A stretch of 64,000 nucleotides of DNA from JAHZKN01 sp965250205. Its GTDB lineage: Bacteria > Pseudomonadota > Alphaproteobacteria > Rhizobiales > Hyphomicrobiaceae. The first letter of the stretch is position 1. The number at the start of each line of letters is the position of its first letter. The translations under genes were made by a program, and so were the position numbers. Under the pieces are notes generated by a model. It ran no database searches and was not told the origin of the DNA. It was given only the letters and a program-made list of their open reading frames with translations. This document shows, piece after piece, positions 24,688-33,880 of the stretch. The DNA lies in contig CBDFNK010000023.1 in NCBI GenBank assembly GCA_965250205.1, positions 434,001 to 498,000 on the forward strand. Direction: 5' to 3'.

Positions 24688-27129
24688 ATGGCTGATGATC
24701 CAGCTAAAAAGGCCCCAGCCGACCAAGATTACGGTGCCGATTCCATCAAAATGCTGAAGGGCTTGGATGCCGTGCGCAAGCGCCCAGGCATGTACATTGG
24801 TGACACCGATGATGGCTCAGGTTTGCACCACATGATCTACGAGGTGGTCGACAACGCCGTTGATGAGGTGCTGGCCGGTCATGCCAGCGAATGCACCGTG
24901 ACGCTCAATCCGGACGGGTCGTGTACCGTCAGCGATGATGGGCGCGGAATTCCAACTGGCATCAAGCACGATGATGATCACGATCCCAAGCGGTCGGCGA
25001 CAGAAATTGTGTTCACCGAACTGCATGCAGGCGGCAAGTTTGATCAAAATTCCTACAAAGTTTCAGGCGGCTTGCATGGTGTTGGTGTGTCAGTGGTCAA
25101 TGCGCTGTCGAGCTGGCTGATCTGCCGCGTTTGGCGCGATGGTAAAGTCTTTGAAATCAAGTTCCGCGATGGTGTCCCTGAAGAACCGCTTAAGATGCTT
25201 GGCGATGCTGGTGATAAACGCGGTACGGAAGTCAGCTTTTTACCCTCACCAAATACCTTCACGATGATTGAGTTTGATTATGCGACGCTGGAACATCGTC
25301 TGCGTGAACTCGCGTTTTTGAACTCTGGTGCACGCATTGTGTTGACAGACGCGCGCCATGCAGACGTCAAACGTCAAGAGCTTTATTACGACGGTGGCAC
25401 GGCGGCGTTTGTAAAATTCCTAGATCGCTCCAAAAGCGGCCTTCTCGACGATCCAATTATGATCGCGCAAGAGCGTGATGGCACCTCAGTAGATGTCGCG
25501 CTGTGGTGGAATGACAGTTACCACGAGAATGTACTCTGCTTCACGAACAACATTCCGCAACGTGATGGTGGCACGCACCTCGCCGGTTTTCGTTCCGCGT
25601 TGACCCGGGTCATCAATAAATATGCCGACACCAGTGGTTTGACCAAGAAAGAAAAAGTCAGCCTGTCGGGTGATGATGCGCGTGAAGGCTTAACCTGTGT
25701 GTTGTCCGTTAAAGTGCCGGACCCTAAGTTTTCCAGCCAGACCAAAGACAAGTTGGTGTCGAGCGAAGTCAAGCCTGTGGTCGAAGCCTTAGTTGGCGAA
25801 ACTCTGGCGACCTGGTTTGAAGAACACCCGAAGGAAGCCCGCCTCATTGTTGGCAAAATTGTTGAGGCCGCATTGGCGCGTGAAGCGGCGCGCAAAGCCC
25901 GTGACCTGACAAGGCGCAAGGGTGCGCTTGATATGGCGAACCTTCCCGGCAAGCTCGCAGAATGTCAGGATCGTGACCCAGCCAATACAGAAATGTTCAT
26001 TGTTGAGGGTGATTCCGCTGGCGGTTCTGCCAAGCAGGGTCGTGAACGTGCCTATCAAGCGGTGTTGCCCATTCGAGGTAAAATTCTCAATGTGGAGCGT
26101 GCGCGCTTCGATAAGATGTTGTCGAGCCAGGAGATCGGTACGCTCATCACCGCGCTTGGCACAGGCATTGGTCGCGAAGAATTCAATCTGGAAAAGTTGC
26201 GTTACCACAAAATCATCATCATGACGGATGCTGACGTTGATGGTGCACATATTCGTACGCTGCTGTTGACATTCTTCTATCGGCAAATGCCGGAGCTGGT
26301 TGAAAAAGGCCATCTCTACATCGCCCAGCCGCCGCTCTATAAAGTGGCGCGTGGCAAGTCAGAGACCTATCTGAAAGATCAACGCGCACTCGAAGATTAC
26401 CTGATCGACACCGGCCTATCAGAGTCTGTTCTTGTGACAGACAACGGTGAACGCGCAGGTCCGGATTTGCGCGACGTCCTGAATGATGCCCGCAACATCG
26501 GTCGATTGATTGACGACCTGCATTCACGCTACTCTCGCGACATTGTTGAACAGTCGGCAATTGTGGGTGCATTCGACCCTGCAAATCAAAACTCAGCAAT
26601 TGAAGCCAGTAAGGTCGCTGACAGAATTGCTGACCGCCTTAACCTGATCGCCGATGAAACCGAAAAAGGTTGGCAGGGGCGCTATAGCAATGACGGCTAC
26701 TTGCTGACGCGAGAAGTGCGCGGTGTCACAGAAGCCCATGCCCTTGACAGTGCATTCCTCGATTCACTTGAAGCACGCCGCCTCAACGAGAAGCACAAAG
26801 TGATTGAGGAAGTGTACTCCGGCGTTGCGAGGCTGAAGCGCAACGACGAGGACATTCCTATTCACGGGCCCCGCAGTTTGCTGGAGGCGGTGTATGAAAG
26901 CGGCCGCAAAGGGTTGACACTGCAGCGTTACAAAGGTCTTGGCGAAATGAATCCTGATCAGCTTTGGGAAACGACGCTGGACAGAAATGGGCGCACACTG
27001 TTGCAGGTCAAGATTGGTGATCTAGCGGATACGGACGAGATCTTTACCAAGCTGATGGGTGACGTTGTTGAATCGCGCCGTGAATTTATTCAGGAAAATG
27101 CGCTTTCCGTTGTCAATCTCGACGTTTGA
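24688..27129 (+). CDS. gyrB: DNA gyrase subunit B
   Basis: An 813-aa type II topoisomerase ATPase subunit. The GHKL ATPase domain begins at about residue 20 (MLKGLDAVRKRPGMYIGDTDDGSGLHH), with DNAVDE, DDGRGIP and GGLHGVGVS. The transducer domain follows. The Toprim domain has EGDSAGGSAKQGRER and the acidic DADVDGAHIRTLLLTFFYR. The C-terminus has the conserved RYKGLGEMNPDQLWETT. The length is close to other alphaproteobacterial GyrB. The ATG is preceded by AAAGGACAG. With GyrA it introduces negative supercoils. It ends the dnaA-dnaN-recF-gyrB group. Confidence 0.98.
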   Translation: MADDPAKKAPADQDYGADSIKMLKGLDAVRKRPGMYIGDTDDGSGLHHMIYEVVDNAVDEVLAGHASECTVTLNPDGSCTVSDDGRGIPTGIKHDDDHDPKRSATEIVFTELHAGGKFDQNSYKVSGGLHGVGVSVVNALSSWLICRVWRDGKVFEIKFRDGVPEEPLKMLGDAGDKRGTEVSFLPSPNTFTMIEFDYATLEHRLRELAFLNSGARIVLTDARHADVKRQELYYDGGTAAFVKFLDRSKSGLLDDPIMIAQERDGTSVDVALWWNDSYHENVLCFTNNIPQRDGGTHLAGFRSALTRVINKYADTSGLTKKEKVSLSGDDAREGLTCVLSVKVPDPKFSSQTKDKLVSSEVKPVVEALVGETLATWFEEHPKEARLIVGKIVEAALAREAARKARDLTRRKGALDMANLPGKLAECQDRDPANTEMFIVEGDSAGGSAKQGRERAYQAVLPIRGKILNVERARFDKMLSSQEIGTLITALGTGIGREEFNLEKLRYHKIIIMTDADVDGAHIRTLLLTFFYRQMPELVEKGHLYIAQPPLYKVARGKSETYLKDQRALEDYLIDTGLSESVLVTDNGERAGPDLRDVLNDARNIGRLIDDLHSRYSRDIVEQSAIVGAFDPANQNSAIEASKVADRIADRLNLIADETEKGWQGRYSNDGYLLTREVRGVTEAHALDSAFLDSLEARRLNEKHKVIEEVYSGVARLKRNDEDIPIHGPRSLLEAVYESGRKGLTLQRYKGLGEMNPDQLWETTLDRNGRTLLQVKIGDLADTDEIFTKLMGDVVESRREFIQENALSVVNLDV

Positions 27130-27167
27130 TCTATTGCCACAACCCGTTTAGGCTGAGGTATGTCATC

Positions 27168-27223
27168 CCCGCAGGTGACGGCCCGCAGGTGACGGCCCGC
27201 AGGTGACGGCCCGCAGGTGACGG
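27168..27223 (+). repeat. Four perfect 14-bp tandem repeats
   Basis: The unit CCCGCAGGTGACGG occurs four times without a mismatch in the gap between gyrB and the small membrane protein gene. The unit is not a multiple of three bp and no reading frame uses it. Confidence 0.97.
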
Positions 27224-27249
27224 TTTAGGCCGATGGATTGGAGCCAACT

Positions 27250-27549
27250 ATGCTGATTAGAATTCTTCTTGCGACGGGCACCATTTTCTTTTCATTGATC
27301 TTAGGCGCCATGTTGTTGGCGTTTGTTGGTTACAACAACCCTGAGCTTTTGTCTGACATGCTCGGTTGGGCACGCGAGTTGAAGGTCTTCATAACCTCGC
27401 GCGGGTTGGCACCGCATTACAACATCTGGCTTGAGTTGTTGCTCGAGGAGCGCCAGTTGCTGTTTATGGCGTTTGTTATCTCTGCGCGTGTTGCCATCGC
27501 GATCACCATGGGATTGGGCGCATACATCTACAGCATTTTATCGAGATAG
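27250..27549 (+). CDS. Small two-span membrane protein, function unknown
   Basis: A 99-aa protein with hydrophobic segments at about residues 4-24 (ILLATGTIFFSLILGAMLLAFVG) and 74-97 (LFMAFVISARVAIAITMGLGAYI). A polar middle part reads ELLSDMLGWARELK. I do not recognise the family. ATG at 27250 is preferred because TTGGAG sits just upstream; the TTG at 27238 would add four residues. It is convergent with the metalloprotease gene (49-bp gap). Confidence 0.6.
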   Translation: MLIRILLATGTIFFSLILGAMLLAFVGYNNPELLSDMLGWARELKVFITSRGLAPHYNIWLELLLEERQLLFMAFVISARVAIAITMGLGAYIYSILSR

Positions 27550-27598
27550 TCTGCCCGTCGGTCCTTCCGCAGCATATCGGCAGAAATGCGTTATGCAC

Positions 27599-28402
27599 TT
27601 ACATCAAATGCGTCGGGCAATAGCGATGCAGATCTGGCCCCTCGTTGGTCAGCCAGTGCTCGGCGGCTTTGAAGTCTGGACAAAGTTTCGAGACCAGGCT
27701 CCAAAATGCCGGGCCGTGATTCATTTCCCGCAAGTGGACCACTTCATGAGCGGCCACATAATCGAGAATCTCCGGTGGTGCTAAGATTAGCCGCCAAGAA
27801 AAAGACAGCGTGCCCGATGATGAGCACGATCCCCAACGGCTGACTTGGTCGCGCACACTTACACGGCGATAGGAAACGCCAAGAGCGGTTGCGTGATGTT
27901 TTACACGCTCTTCAAGATCGGCTTTTGCCGTGCGCGCCAACCAATCTTTCAAGCGCCGGGGGCAATGCTCCGGCCGACCTGCAACATGCAATTCGGGTCC
28001 CGTAGGTGCCGCCACGCTCGCAACAACGCCGCGTCCTGGGGTTTTAGCGCAAAAGCGAATGCGATTGACCGTGCCGCGAAAGGGTATCTCGCTGCCGTCA
28101 ACGAACGCCATCACTTGCGGTGCATTTAAAAGGCGTTCTCGGATCCACGCATAATGAGCGAGGATCAGTCCGGCCGCTTCGCGGCGGCTGGCGCGTTTTG
28201 GAATGGTGGCGACTATTTTGCGAGTCGCTGCACTGACACGCAAAGTCAGATTGCGCGCCCGTGGATGGCGGCGAATTTCAAGGCTGGCATTAAGTGTGGT
28301 GTCAAAGTGAGCTGCAATTGCGTCCATGTCAGTCGTAACAAGATCCTGCTCAGTTTTGGACCGAGCTAAAAATAGGGACGCTAGGGGCTCGGTAGTGATC
28401 AC
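27599..28402 (-). CDS. YgjP/SprT-type zinc metallopeptidase-like protein (DUF45)
   Basis: A 267-aa protein of the YgjP-like family (M48-related). The zinc motif HEVVHLREMNHGPAFW (HExxH with a third His in N-H-G) is at about residues 218-233. Upstream landmarks are RHPRARNLTLRV, WIRERL and RWGSCSSSGTLSFSWRLI. The family is presumed proteolytic, but substrates are unknown. The start is GTG (28402), overlapping the stop of the PHA depolymerase gene as GTGA, so translation is probably coupled; Met26 is an alternative start. The coupling to phaZ may be functional, but this is unproven. Confidence 0.83.
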   Translation of the reverse strand: MITTEPLASLFLARSKTEQDLVTTDMDAIAAHFDTTLNASLEIRRHPRARNLTLRVSAATRKIVATIPKRASRREAAGLILAHYAWIRERLLNAPQVMAFVDGSEIPFRGTVNRIRFCAKTPGRGVVASVAAPTGPELHVAGRPEHCPRRLKDWLARTAKADLEERVKHHATALGVSYRRVSVRDQVSRWGSCSSSGTLSFSWRLILAPPEILDYVAAHEVVHLREMNHGPAFWSLVSKLCPDFKAAEHWLTNEGPDLHRYCPTHLM

Positions 28403-30006
28403 GTTCGGCCGACTTTCGTTTTTTTCTGTTCACGACCGTTGGTTGTGGTGCCCGGCGCGCATATCCGCCAGGCGCTTTTGAGCACTGTGTCGTGGGAAAT
28501 GTTCCACAACTTCATGGCAGTTTGAAGTGGGCTGTCTTCGTCAAACTCGTTTGTTGTCTGGGTCGCACAGATACCGCAAGTGACTTTTGTTTCTTTGATT
28601 GGTAGTTCTAACGCGTCGTTGGCAGGTGTGTTTGGTCCAATGTCAGACATGTTCGCCACCGCAGTTTTTCTAGGGCTTGCAAATTTCTTCAGCAGTGCCC
28701 AGGAAGACTCGTCCCATCTCGGGTCATGGCTGCGCACGAACTGAGCGATGCGCGGTGCGATTTCGGTACGAAACTTGGATCCATTGAACAAGCCATAGTG
28801 ACCGACGCCAGGTACAACAAATTTGTGCGCGCTACTTTTATCCAGGTTGCTGCACAGATCGTGCGCGACGCTGCATTGGCCAACGCCGGTTATGTCGTCT
28901 TTTTCGCCTTCAATCGTCATCAGCCCAACGCGCTCAATTTTGCTGGGGTCTATTGTCTTGCCGCGATGGTGCATCTCGCCTTTTGGCAGAGTGTGACGCT
29001 TGAAGACGGTGTCGATTGTTTGCAGGTAAAATTCAGCTGTCAAATCCATCACAGCCAGATATTCATCATAGAACGTGCGATGTTTTTCAGCTGAATCCCC
29101 GTCTCCTTCGACGAGATGATCGAAAAACGCATGATGGGCGCGCGCATGCCGATCCAAGTTCATCGACATAAAGCCAGACAGCTGTGCAAAGCCCGGATAA
29201 ACCGAGCGACCGGCACCGGGCAATGGCCACGGCACGTGGGTGATGACGGTGTTACGGAACCAGTCGAGTGTGCGCGTTTCAGCAACTTTATTGACCGCTG
29301 TTGGATTGATCCGCGTATCTATTGGCCCACCAATAAGCGTCATGCTCCATGGCACATCTGGATCCTTATCGGCTTCTAACCGGGAAACAGCAGCCAATAC
29401 GGGGACTGAGGGTTGGCATACGCCAAGTACGTGCGCGTCACCTTTAAGGTGGTGCAGGACATCAATGATGTAGTCGATGTAATCATCAAGATCGAAGCTG
29501 CCTTCATACATCGGTACTGAACGCGCGTCGGTCCAGTCCGTGATGTAGACATCGTGATTGGCGAGGAGCGTTTCTACCGTGCCACGCAACAGCGTTGCAA
29601 AGTGTCCTGACATCGGTGCCACAACCAGAATGCGTGGGTCTTTCTCGGTCGACTCTTGTGGTACATCACGTTCGAAATGAATGAGGCGACAAAACGGTTT
29701 CTGCCAGACAACGTTTTCTGTGACAGCGACCCGTTGACCGTCAATTTCAATTTCGGAAATGCCAAATTCTGGTTTTTCGTAGCGCCGGGTTGTGCGTTCG
29801 AAAACTTCGCAGGCTGCTGCTGCGTGTTGCCCCAATTGCGAATGCGTGAGTGGGTTAAATGGATGCGTTAACAGTGTGTGATACGTATCTGCAGCAGCGC
29901 GTGCTGGTCGCACGGCGGCATGGCCTAGTTCATACCATTGATAAAGCAAGATCGACGGCTCCCCTTGGTCGTGACGATCAACGCTTAACTGATTTGCATG
30001 TGGCAA
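28399..30006 (-). CDS. phaZ: Intracellular polyhydroxyalkanoate depolymerase
   Basis: A 535-aa alpha/beta hydrolase of the intracellular PHB depolymerase family (TIGR01849 type). The nucleophile elbow is GVCQPSVP, where Cys replaces the usual Ser of lipases, as in the Cupriavidus PhaZ1 group. Further family parts are APMSGHFATLLRGTV, DWTDARSVP, MTIEGEKDDITG (the acid region) and the catalytic His in PGVGHYGLFNG. The C-terminal ~100 residues (after KFASPRKT), with a CGIC pair, extend past the ~410-430-aa family core. It mobilises storage PHB granules. It is the first gene of a two-gene unit with the metallopeptidase. Confidence 0.93.
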   Translation of the reverse strand: MPHANQLSVDRHDQGEPSILLYQWYELGHAAVRPARAAADTYHTLLTHPFNPLTHSQLGQHAAAACEVFERTTRRYEKPEFGISEIEIDGQRVAVTENVVWQKPFCRLIHFERDVPQESTEKDPRILVVAPMSGHFATLLRGTVETLLANHDVYITDWTDARSVPMYEGSFDLDDYIDYIIDVLHHLKGDAHVLGVCQPSVPVLAAVSRLEADKDPDVPWSMTLIGGPIDTRINPTAVNKVAETRTLDWFRNTVITHVPWPLPGAGRSVYPGFAQLSGFMSMNLDRHARAHHAFFDHLVEGDGDSAEKHRTFYDEYLAVMDLTAEFYLQTIDTVFKRHTLPKGEMHHRGKTIDPSKIERVGLMTIEGEKDDITGVGQCSVAHDLCSNLDKSSAHKFVVPGVGHYGLFNGSKFRTEIAPRIAQFVRSHDPRWDESSWALLKKFASPRKTAVANMSDIGPNTPANDALELPIKETKVTCGICATQTTNEFDEDSPLQTAMKLWNISHDTVLKSAWRICAPGTTTNGREQKKTKVGRT

Positions 30007-30217
30007 TGTTGGATTCGTGAAAATTCAGCACCGCAACGCAACTAAAATCTCAGTGGATAAAGGGTAAAACACGCAATAATCTATTGACTACAGAATTATG
30101 GACCGATTCGCAGTAACGACCAAAAGTTGTGCTTTCGACCAATGCACGTTTGACTTTTTGTCATCGCAAAGGTCGCCAATAGGACACAGAATGCTGCACT
30201 GCAAAAGTTGCAATGCC

Positions 30218-30829
30218 TCACAAGTAGGGGCGTAGTTGGTCAACAAGCTTATCGGCTGAGGTTGGATGGCCGAAGTAATGAACAAATTTCCCGTTTTCAT
30301 CCATTAGGTAAATTAGTGATGCGTGATCCATCGTGTAGCTGTCAGGTTGGTTTGGGTCTTTGACCTTTTTGGCGTAAACGCGGAATGTTTTTTTTACGAC
30401 GTCATCAACTTCTTTTTTGCCACCTGTCAGGCCCACCAAACGAGGGTGAAAACTAGCAACATAATCTGCAAGAACTTTTGGTGTGTCGCGCTCTGGGTCA
30501 ACTGTAATAAAAATCGGTGTGATGTTGTCTGCTGCGGGCCCAAGCTTTTCAAGGGCTGTTGAAATAACTTGCAAGCTGCCAGGGCAAATGTCTGGACAGT
30601 GTGTGAAGCCAAAATAGAGCAGCATTTTTTTGCCGCGAAAATCTTTGTCGGTAACGCGCGTGCCATCTTGGTTAACCAAAGAGAAGGGTCCGCCGATCAG
30701 CGCTTTTCCTGAGGTCGTCTTGTGGGCTGTCTGCGAGACAAATGCGCCGTTGGAATTCATGAACAACAATGCTGCAAGCCCGCCTGCCAGTGCACCAAGG
30801 ACAACGAACAAAATCGACTTAGAGCGCAT
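30218..30829 (-). CDS. senC: SCO1/SenC copper chaperone for cytochrome oxidase assembly
   Basis: A 203-aa membrane-anchored thioredoxin-fold protein. An N-terminal hydrophobic anchor (ILFVVLGALAGGLAALLFM) precedes the copper-binding motif THCPDICPGSL (CxxxC, about residues 77-81). The third ligand, His, is in YTMDHASLIYLMD. SCO proteins deliver copper to the CuA site and act in redox sensing. It is divergent from regB, with regA beyond, the same trio known in Rhodobacter and rhizobial reg/act loci. This supports a role in respiration-linked redox signalling. Confidence 0.93.
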   Translation of the reverse strand: MRSKSILFVVLGALAGGLAALLFMNSNGAFVSQTAHKTTSGKALIGGPFSLVNQDGTRVTDKDFRGKKMLLYFGFTHCPDICPGSLQVISTALEKLGPAADNITPIFITVDPERDTPKVLADYVASFHPRLVGLTGGKKEVDDVVKKTFRVYAKKVKDPNQPDSYTMDHASLIYLMDENGKFVHYFGHPTSADKLVDQLRPYL

Positions 30830-30992
30830 GGTGTACCCTTTCTGAAATCCTGGACGTAGCGTAGGTCTTTTTGAACTTACGCATCTGTTGCATCTGCTGC
30901 CAGCATGGTATGCAACGTCCGATTAAAAGCAGCAAGCTCGTCATTAGCCCTTGATGATGGAGAGGGCGAGGCTATTGAGGTATCGCGTCACT

Positions 30993-32393
30993 ATGCCATC
31001 CATTGTAGGATCAGAATCAAACCGGATCGCAGCGTCAAAAAGCCGACTGAAGCTTGGAACTATTGTGCGGATCAGATGGCTTGCCGTGATCGGACAAAGC
31101 CTGGCTGTTGCCATTGTTACCCTCGGCCTTGGCTTCGATATGCCGATCGGACCATCGCTGCTGCTGATCGCAATGTCGGCGTGGCTCAACATTTACCTGT
31201 CGATCCGGTTTCCAGCCCGGTTCCGACTATCGAATAACTTGGCGATTGGCTTGTTGGTTTATGACGTGTTGCAACTGGGTGGTTTGCTGTATCTGACAGG
31301 TGGTGTTGATAACCCATTTGCAATGTTGCTGGTTGCGCCAGTGACCGTGTCAGCGGCCACGTTGACGTTGCGAAGTACAATTTTTCTTGGAGTGCTGGCG
31401 CTAGCGGTCACGTTGGCTTTGATTTTGTCTTCTATGCCGCTGCCCTGGGGCAGTGGCCCGCCATTGGACACGCCATTTCTTTACAAAATGGGGTATTTTG
31501 CAGCGGTCACCGCGTGCATGGCTTTTCTCACCATTTATGCTTGGCGCATTACGAAAGAAACGGGTGAGATGTCGACGGCCCTTGCCGCAACAGAACTTGT
31601 GCTGGCGCGCGAACAAAAACTGCACGCGTTAGACGGGTTGGCCGCAGCCGCAGCGCATGAACTTGGCACGCCCCTGTCAACCATCGTTTTGATCACCAAA
31701 GAGCTTGAACGCGAAGTCTCTGCAGAAAGCGCCCACTATGAAGATATCTCGACAGTGCGTACACAAGCGCAGCGGTGTCGTGAAATTTTGCAAAAACTAA
31801 CGCAGCGGTCGCCGGAGGATGAAGACCCGTTGCATGGTTCGTTTACGGTTCAGGCCTTGCTGTCAGAAGCTGTTGCTCCCTATAACAACGGCGTTATTTC
31901 CATTTTTCTCACGTCAGAAGCGCATCATTCGGCAAAGGGCGAAGGTGGGCGTGAGCCGCTCGGGGTGCGCCGACCGGGCATCCTCTACGGCCTTGGAAAT
32001 CTTATCGAAAACGCCACCGACTTCGCTAAATCCAAAGTTGAAGTGAAGGCTTATTGGGACGGCAATGAGGTGGAGCTACAAGTCTTGGATGATGGTTTGG
32101 GCTTTCGACCAGAGATCATGGAGAATTTGGGTGAGCCTTATGTGACCTCCAGACCGGATGGGGCCAAACGCCAAGATGGTAAAAAAACCGGGGGTTTGGG
32201 TCTTGGATTCTTCATTGCCAAGACGCTGCTCGAACGGTCTGGTGCGAAATTGAGCTTTGAAAACAGGGCAGAACCGAACACAGGTGCTTTGGTGCGGATT
32301 GTCTGGCCACGGCGTGCTTTTGAATCTAAACCTGAGACGAGCTTTTCCAGATTTGCCCAAAGCTTGGCCGTGCTAACTGACAAACGATCATAG
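30993..32393 (+). CDS. regB: Redox-sensing histidine kinase RegB/ActS/PrrB
   Basis: About 466 aa. Six hydrophobic segments in the first ~180 residues include the conserved loop GGVDNPFAML, the quinone-sensing heptad of RegB (GGxxNPF). The dimerisation/H-box is AAAAHELGTPLSTIVL with the phospho-His. A cysteine in RTQAQRCREIL matches the redox-active Cys of RegB. The HATPase part shows NLIENATDFA, DDGLGF and GLGLGFFIAKTLLERSGA. The start is uncertain: ATG at 30993 gives the best family length, but the frame is open to 30951. It is paired with regA 92 bp downstream and divergent from senC. Confidence 0.93.
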   Translation: MPSIVGSESNRIAASKSRLKLGTIVRIRWLAVIGQSLAVAIVTLGLGFDMPIGPSLLLIAMSAWLNIYLSIRFPARFRLSNNLAIGLLVYDVLQLGGLLYLTGGVDNPFAMLLVAPVTVSAATLTLRSTIFLGVLALAVTLALILSSMPLPWGSGPPLDTPFLYKMGYFAAVTACMAFLTIYAWRITKETGEMSTALAATELVLAREQKLHALDGLAAAAAHELGTPLSTIVLITKELEREVSAESAHYEDISTVRTQAQRCREILQKLTQRSPEDEDPLHGSFTVQALLSEAVAPYNNGVISIFLTSEAHHSAKGEGGREPLGVRRPGILYGLGNLIENATDFAKSKVEVKAYWDGNEVELQVLDDGLGFRPEIMENLGEPYVTSRPDGAKRQDGKKTGGLGLGFFIAKTLLERSGAKLSFENRAEPNTGALVRIVWPRRAFESKPETSFSRFAQSLAVLTDKRS

Positions 32394-32454
32394 AACATTA
32401 AAATTATTAGGGTTTTTGCAAAATCTAGACTAGTAGAACGGCGCATCGGGGTTC

Positions 32455-32460
32455 TATACT
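32455..32460 (+). promoter_or_regulatory. Possible -10 element of regA
   Basis: TATACT lies 25 bp upstream of the regA ATG, in the 92-bp regB-regA gap. No good -35 hexamer stands at the usual distance, so an activator-dependent promoter or simple co-transcription with regB remain possible. Confidence 0.35.
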
Positions 32461-32485
32461 CGCGCCGTCATTGGAGGAGAGAAGT

Positions 32486-33052
32486 ATGGTGACGGAAGAC
32501 CTGTCATTTCAACCTGACGAACTGCCTGAAGATCGGTCGCTCATTATCGTTGATGATGACCGCCCATTTTTGCAACGTTTGTCACGGGCCATGGAGCAAC
32601 GCGGCTTTGATGTGCGCAGTGCCCATTCAGTCACCGAAGGTATTGATTTGATTCGCCAGCAGCCACCAGCGTTTGCCGTTGTGGACATGCGCTTGGAAGA
32701 TGGCAATGGCCTGGATGTATTAGCCGAGCTGACACGTGCACGTGCCGATTCGCGCGCTATTGTGCTCACCGGTTACGGCAACATCGCGACAGCAGTTTCA
32801 GCGGTAAAGCTTGGCGCAATTGACTATCTGCCCAAGCCTGCAGATGCGGATGACGTAACAGACGCTCTGTTGGCGCCGCCGAATACGAAGGCACCACCAC
32901 CAGAAAATCCAATGTCGGCAGACCGTGTGCGTTGGGAACACATTCAGCGTGTTTATGAGTTGTGCAATCGCAATGTGTCTGAAACAGCGCGTCGACTGAA
33001 CATGCATCGCCGAACGCTGCAACGGATCTTGGCCAAGCGGGCGCCGAAGTAA
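32486..33052 (+). CDS. regA: Redox response regulator RegA/ActR/PrrA
   Basis: A 188-aa two-domain regulator. The receiver domain (about 15-130) has the acidic pair IVDDDRPF, the phospho-acceptor Asp in VVDMRLEDG, Thr in IVLTGYGNIATA and Lys in LPKPAD. A short Pro-rich linker (PPPENP) leads to a Fis-type helix-turn-helix (VRWEHIQRVYELCNRNVSETARRLNMHRRTLQRIL split over about 145-185), the near-invariant RegA DNA-binding end. ATG at 32486 follows GGAGGAGAG. The family controls respiration, carbon and nitrogen fixation genes in response to redox state. Confidence 0.96.
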   Translation: MVTEDLSFQPDELPEDRSLIIVDDDRPFLQRLSRAMEQRGFDVRSAHSVTEGIDLIRQQPPAFAVVDMRLEDGNGLDVLAELTRARADSRAIVLTGYGNIATAVSAVKLGAIDYLPKPADADDVTDALLAPPNTKAPPPENPMSADRVRWEHIQRVYELCNRNVSETARRLNMHRRTLQRILAKRAPK

Positions 33053-33199
33053 GCGCTGCTCGGCGCATTCCTCACGTACGCACACACATTGAAATTTCTT
33101 GAGCGCGTTCGCTGACCCATAGATCGCGCGCGCTCTCGACATGTGTTTCGTGCGATTGTGCGTGAGACGATCAGCGGCGATCTCTTTGCAAACGGCACT

Positions 33200-33356
33200 C
33201 TAGATCCACTTGCGAAAAGTTGGCTTCGATTTTGAGCAGATAAGTTGATCGCCAGTCTTAGGATAGAGTCTTAGGATAGAGTCTTGGGATAGAGCCCATG
33301 AGTTAGAGCGTCGCGCAAATAGCTTGGCTGGTACGAGACAAGGCGCGACGCTGTAG
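33200..33356 (+). repeat. Two-hairpin intergenic element, family A, copy 3
   Basis: A 157-bp copy beginning CTAGATCCACTTGCG and ending GCGCGACGCTGTAG. It has four GATAGAG-type units (aggatagagtctt twice, gggatagagcccat, gagttagag). It lies between regA and the broken mmcB-like gene; the rest of 33053-33377 shows no gene. Confidence 0.88.
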
Positions 33357-33377
33357 CCAACTGAATAAGCTCGTTTT

Positions 33378-33783
33378 CTAGCTGTCTGGCTTGCGGACCA
33401 ATTCACCGCCATAGTTGTCGGCAATGATAAGGCCAGCCTCTGCGGGGAGAATATTGGTGGCAAAGTCCGGTTTGACGGCAAAAAAAGCGCATCACAATAA
33501 GCTTTGTAATCCGGCCATTTTTGATCTGTCTGAAAATCAGCAATACTAGATTTGATTTCGACAATCCAAATGTCACCTTTTCAGTGATCCCGACGACGTC
33601 TGCGCGTCGGCCATTTGGCAGGGGCAGTTTACAAACGCTTGAGAGTGCATGCTGGGCCAATACACGCACAACACCGCGTTGCAATTCCAGAGCTGTTTCA
33701 GACTGACGGCCATCAACCGCCTCGGTATTGTGTTCTGGGTCCATAGGCTGAAGCGGGTCTGGGTTGTTCATGGGTTGGCCCAT
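33378..33783 (-). pseudogene. mmcB: MmcB-family DNA repair protein, two frameshifts
   Basis: Read on the minus strand, the first part (ALELQRGVVRVLAQHALSS, LPNGRRADVVGITEK) is in one frame. The next part (GDIWIVEIKSSIADFQTDQ, KWPDYKAYCDALF) is in a second. The last part (AVKPDFATNILPAEAGLII, ADNYGGELVRKPDS, stop at 33378) is in a third. Restoring one base in A4 (plus-strand T at 33578-33581) and one in a T7 run (plus-strand A at 33480-33486) gives a continuous ~135-aa MmcB-like protein. The family is nuclease-like and linked to SOS DNA repair in Caulobacter. Both breaks lie in homopolymers, so sequencing error is a real alternative to a true pseudogene. Confidence 0.75.
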
Positions 33784-33880
33784 CGCGAATCGTGGTCGCG
33801 TTGCGGTGTGCCAGATTGCGTACCTATTGGCACAGCTGGAATGTTTCAGGCCTCATGGCTAACTTGCCAACGTGGCCAAA

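Noticed and set aside
33200..33481. 93-codon minus-strand frame overlapping family A copy 3
   Set aside because: Half of it is the repeat element and the other half is one frame of the broken mmcB-like gene.
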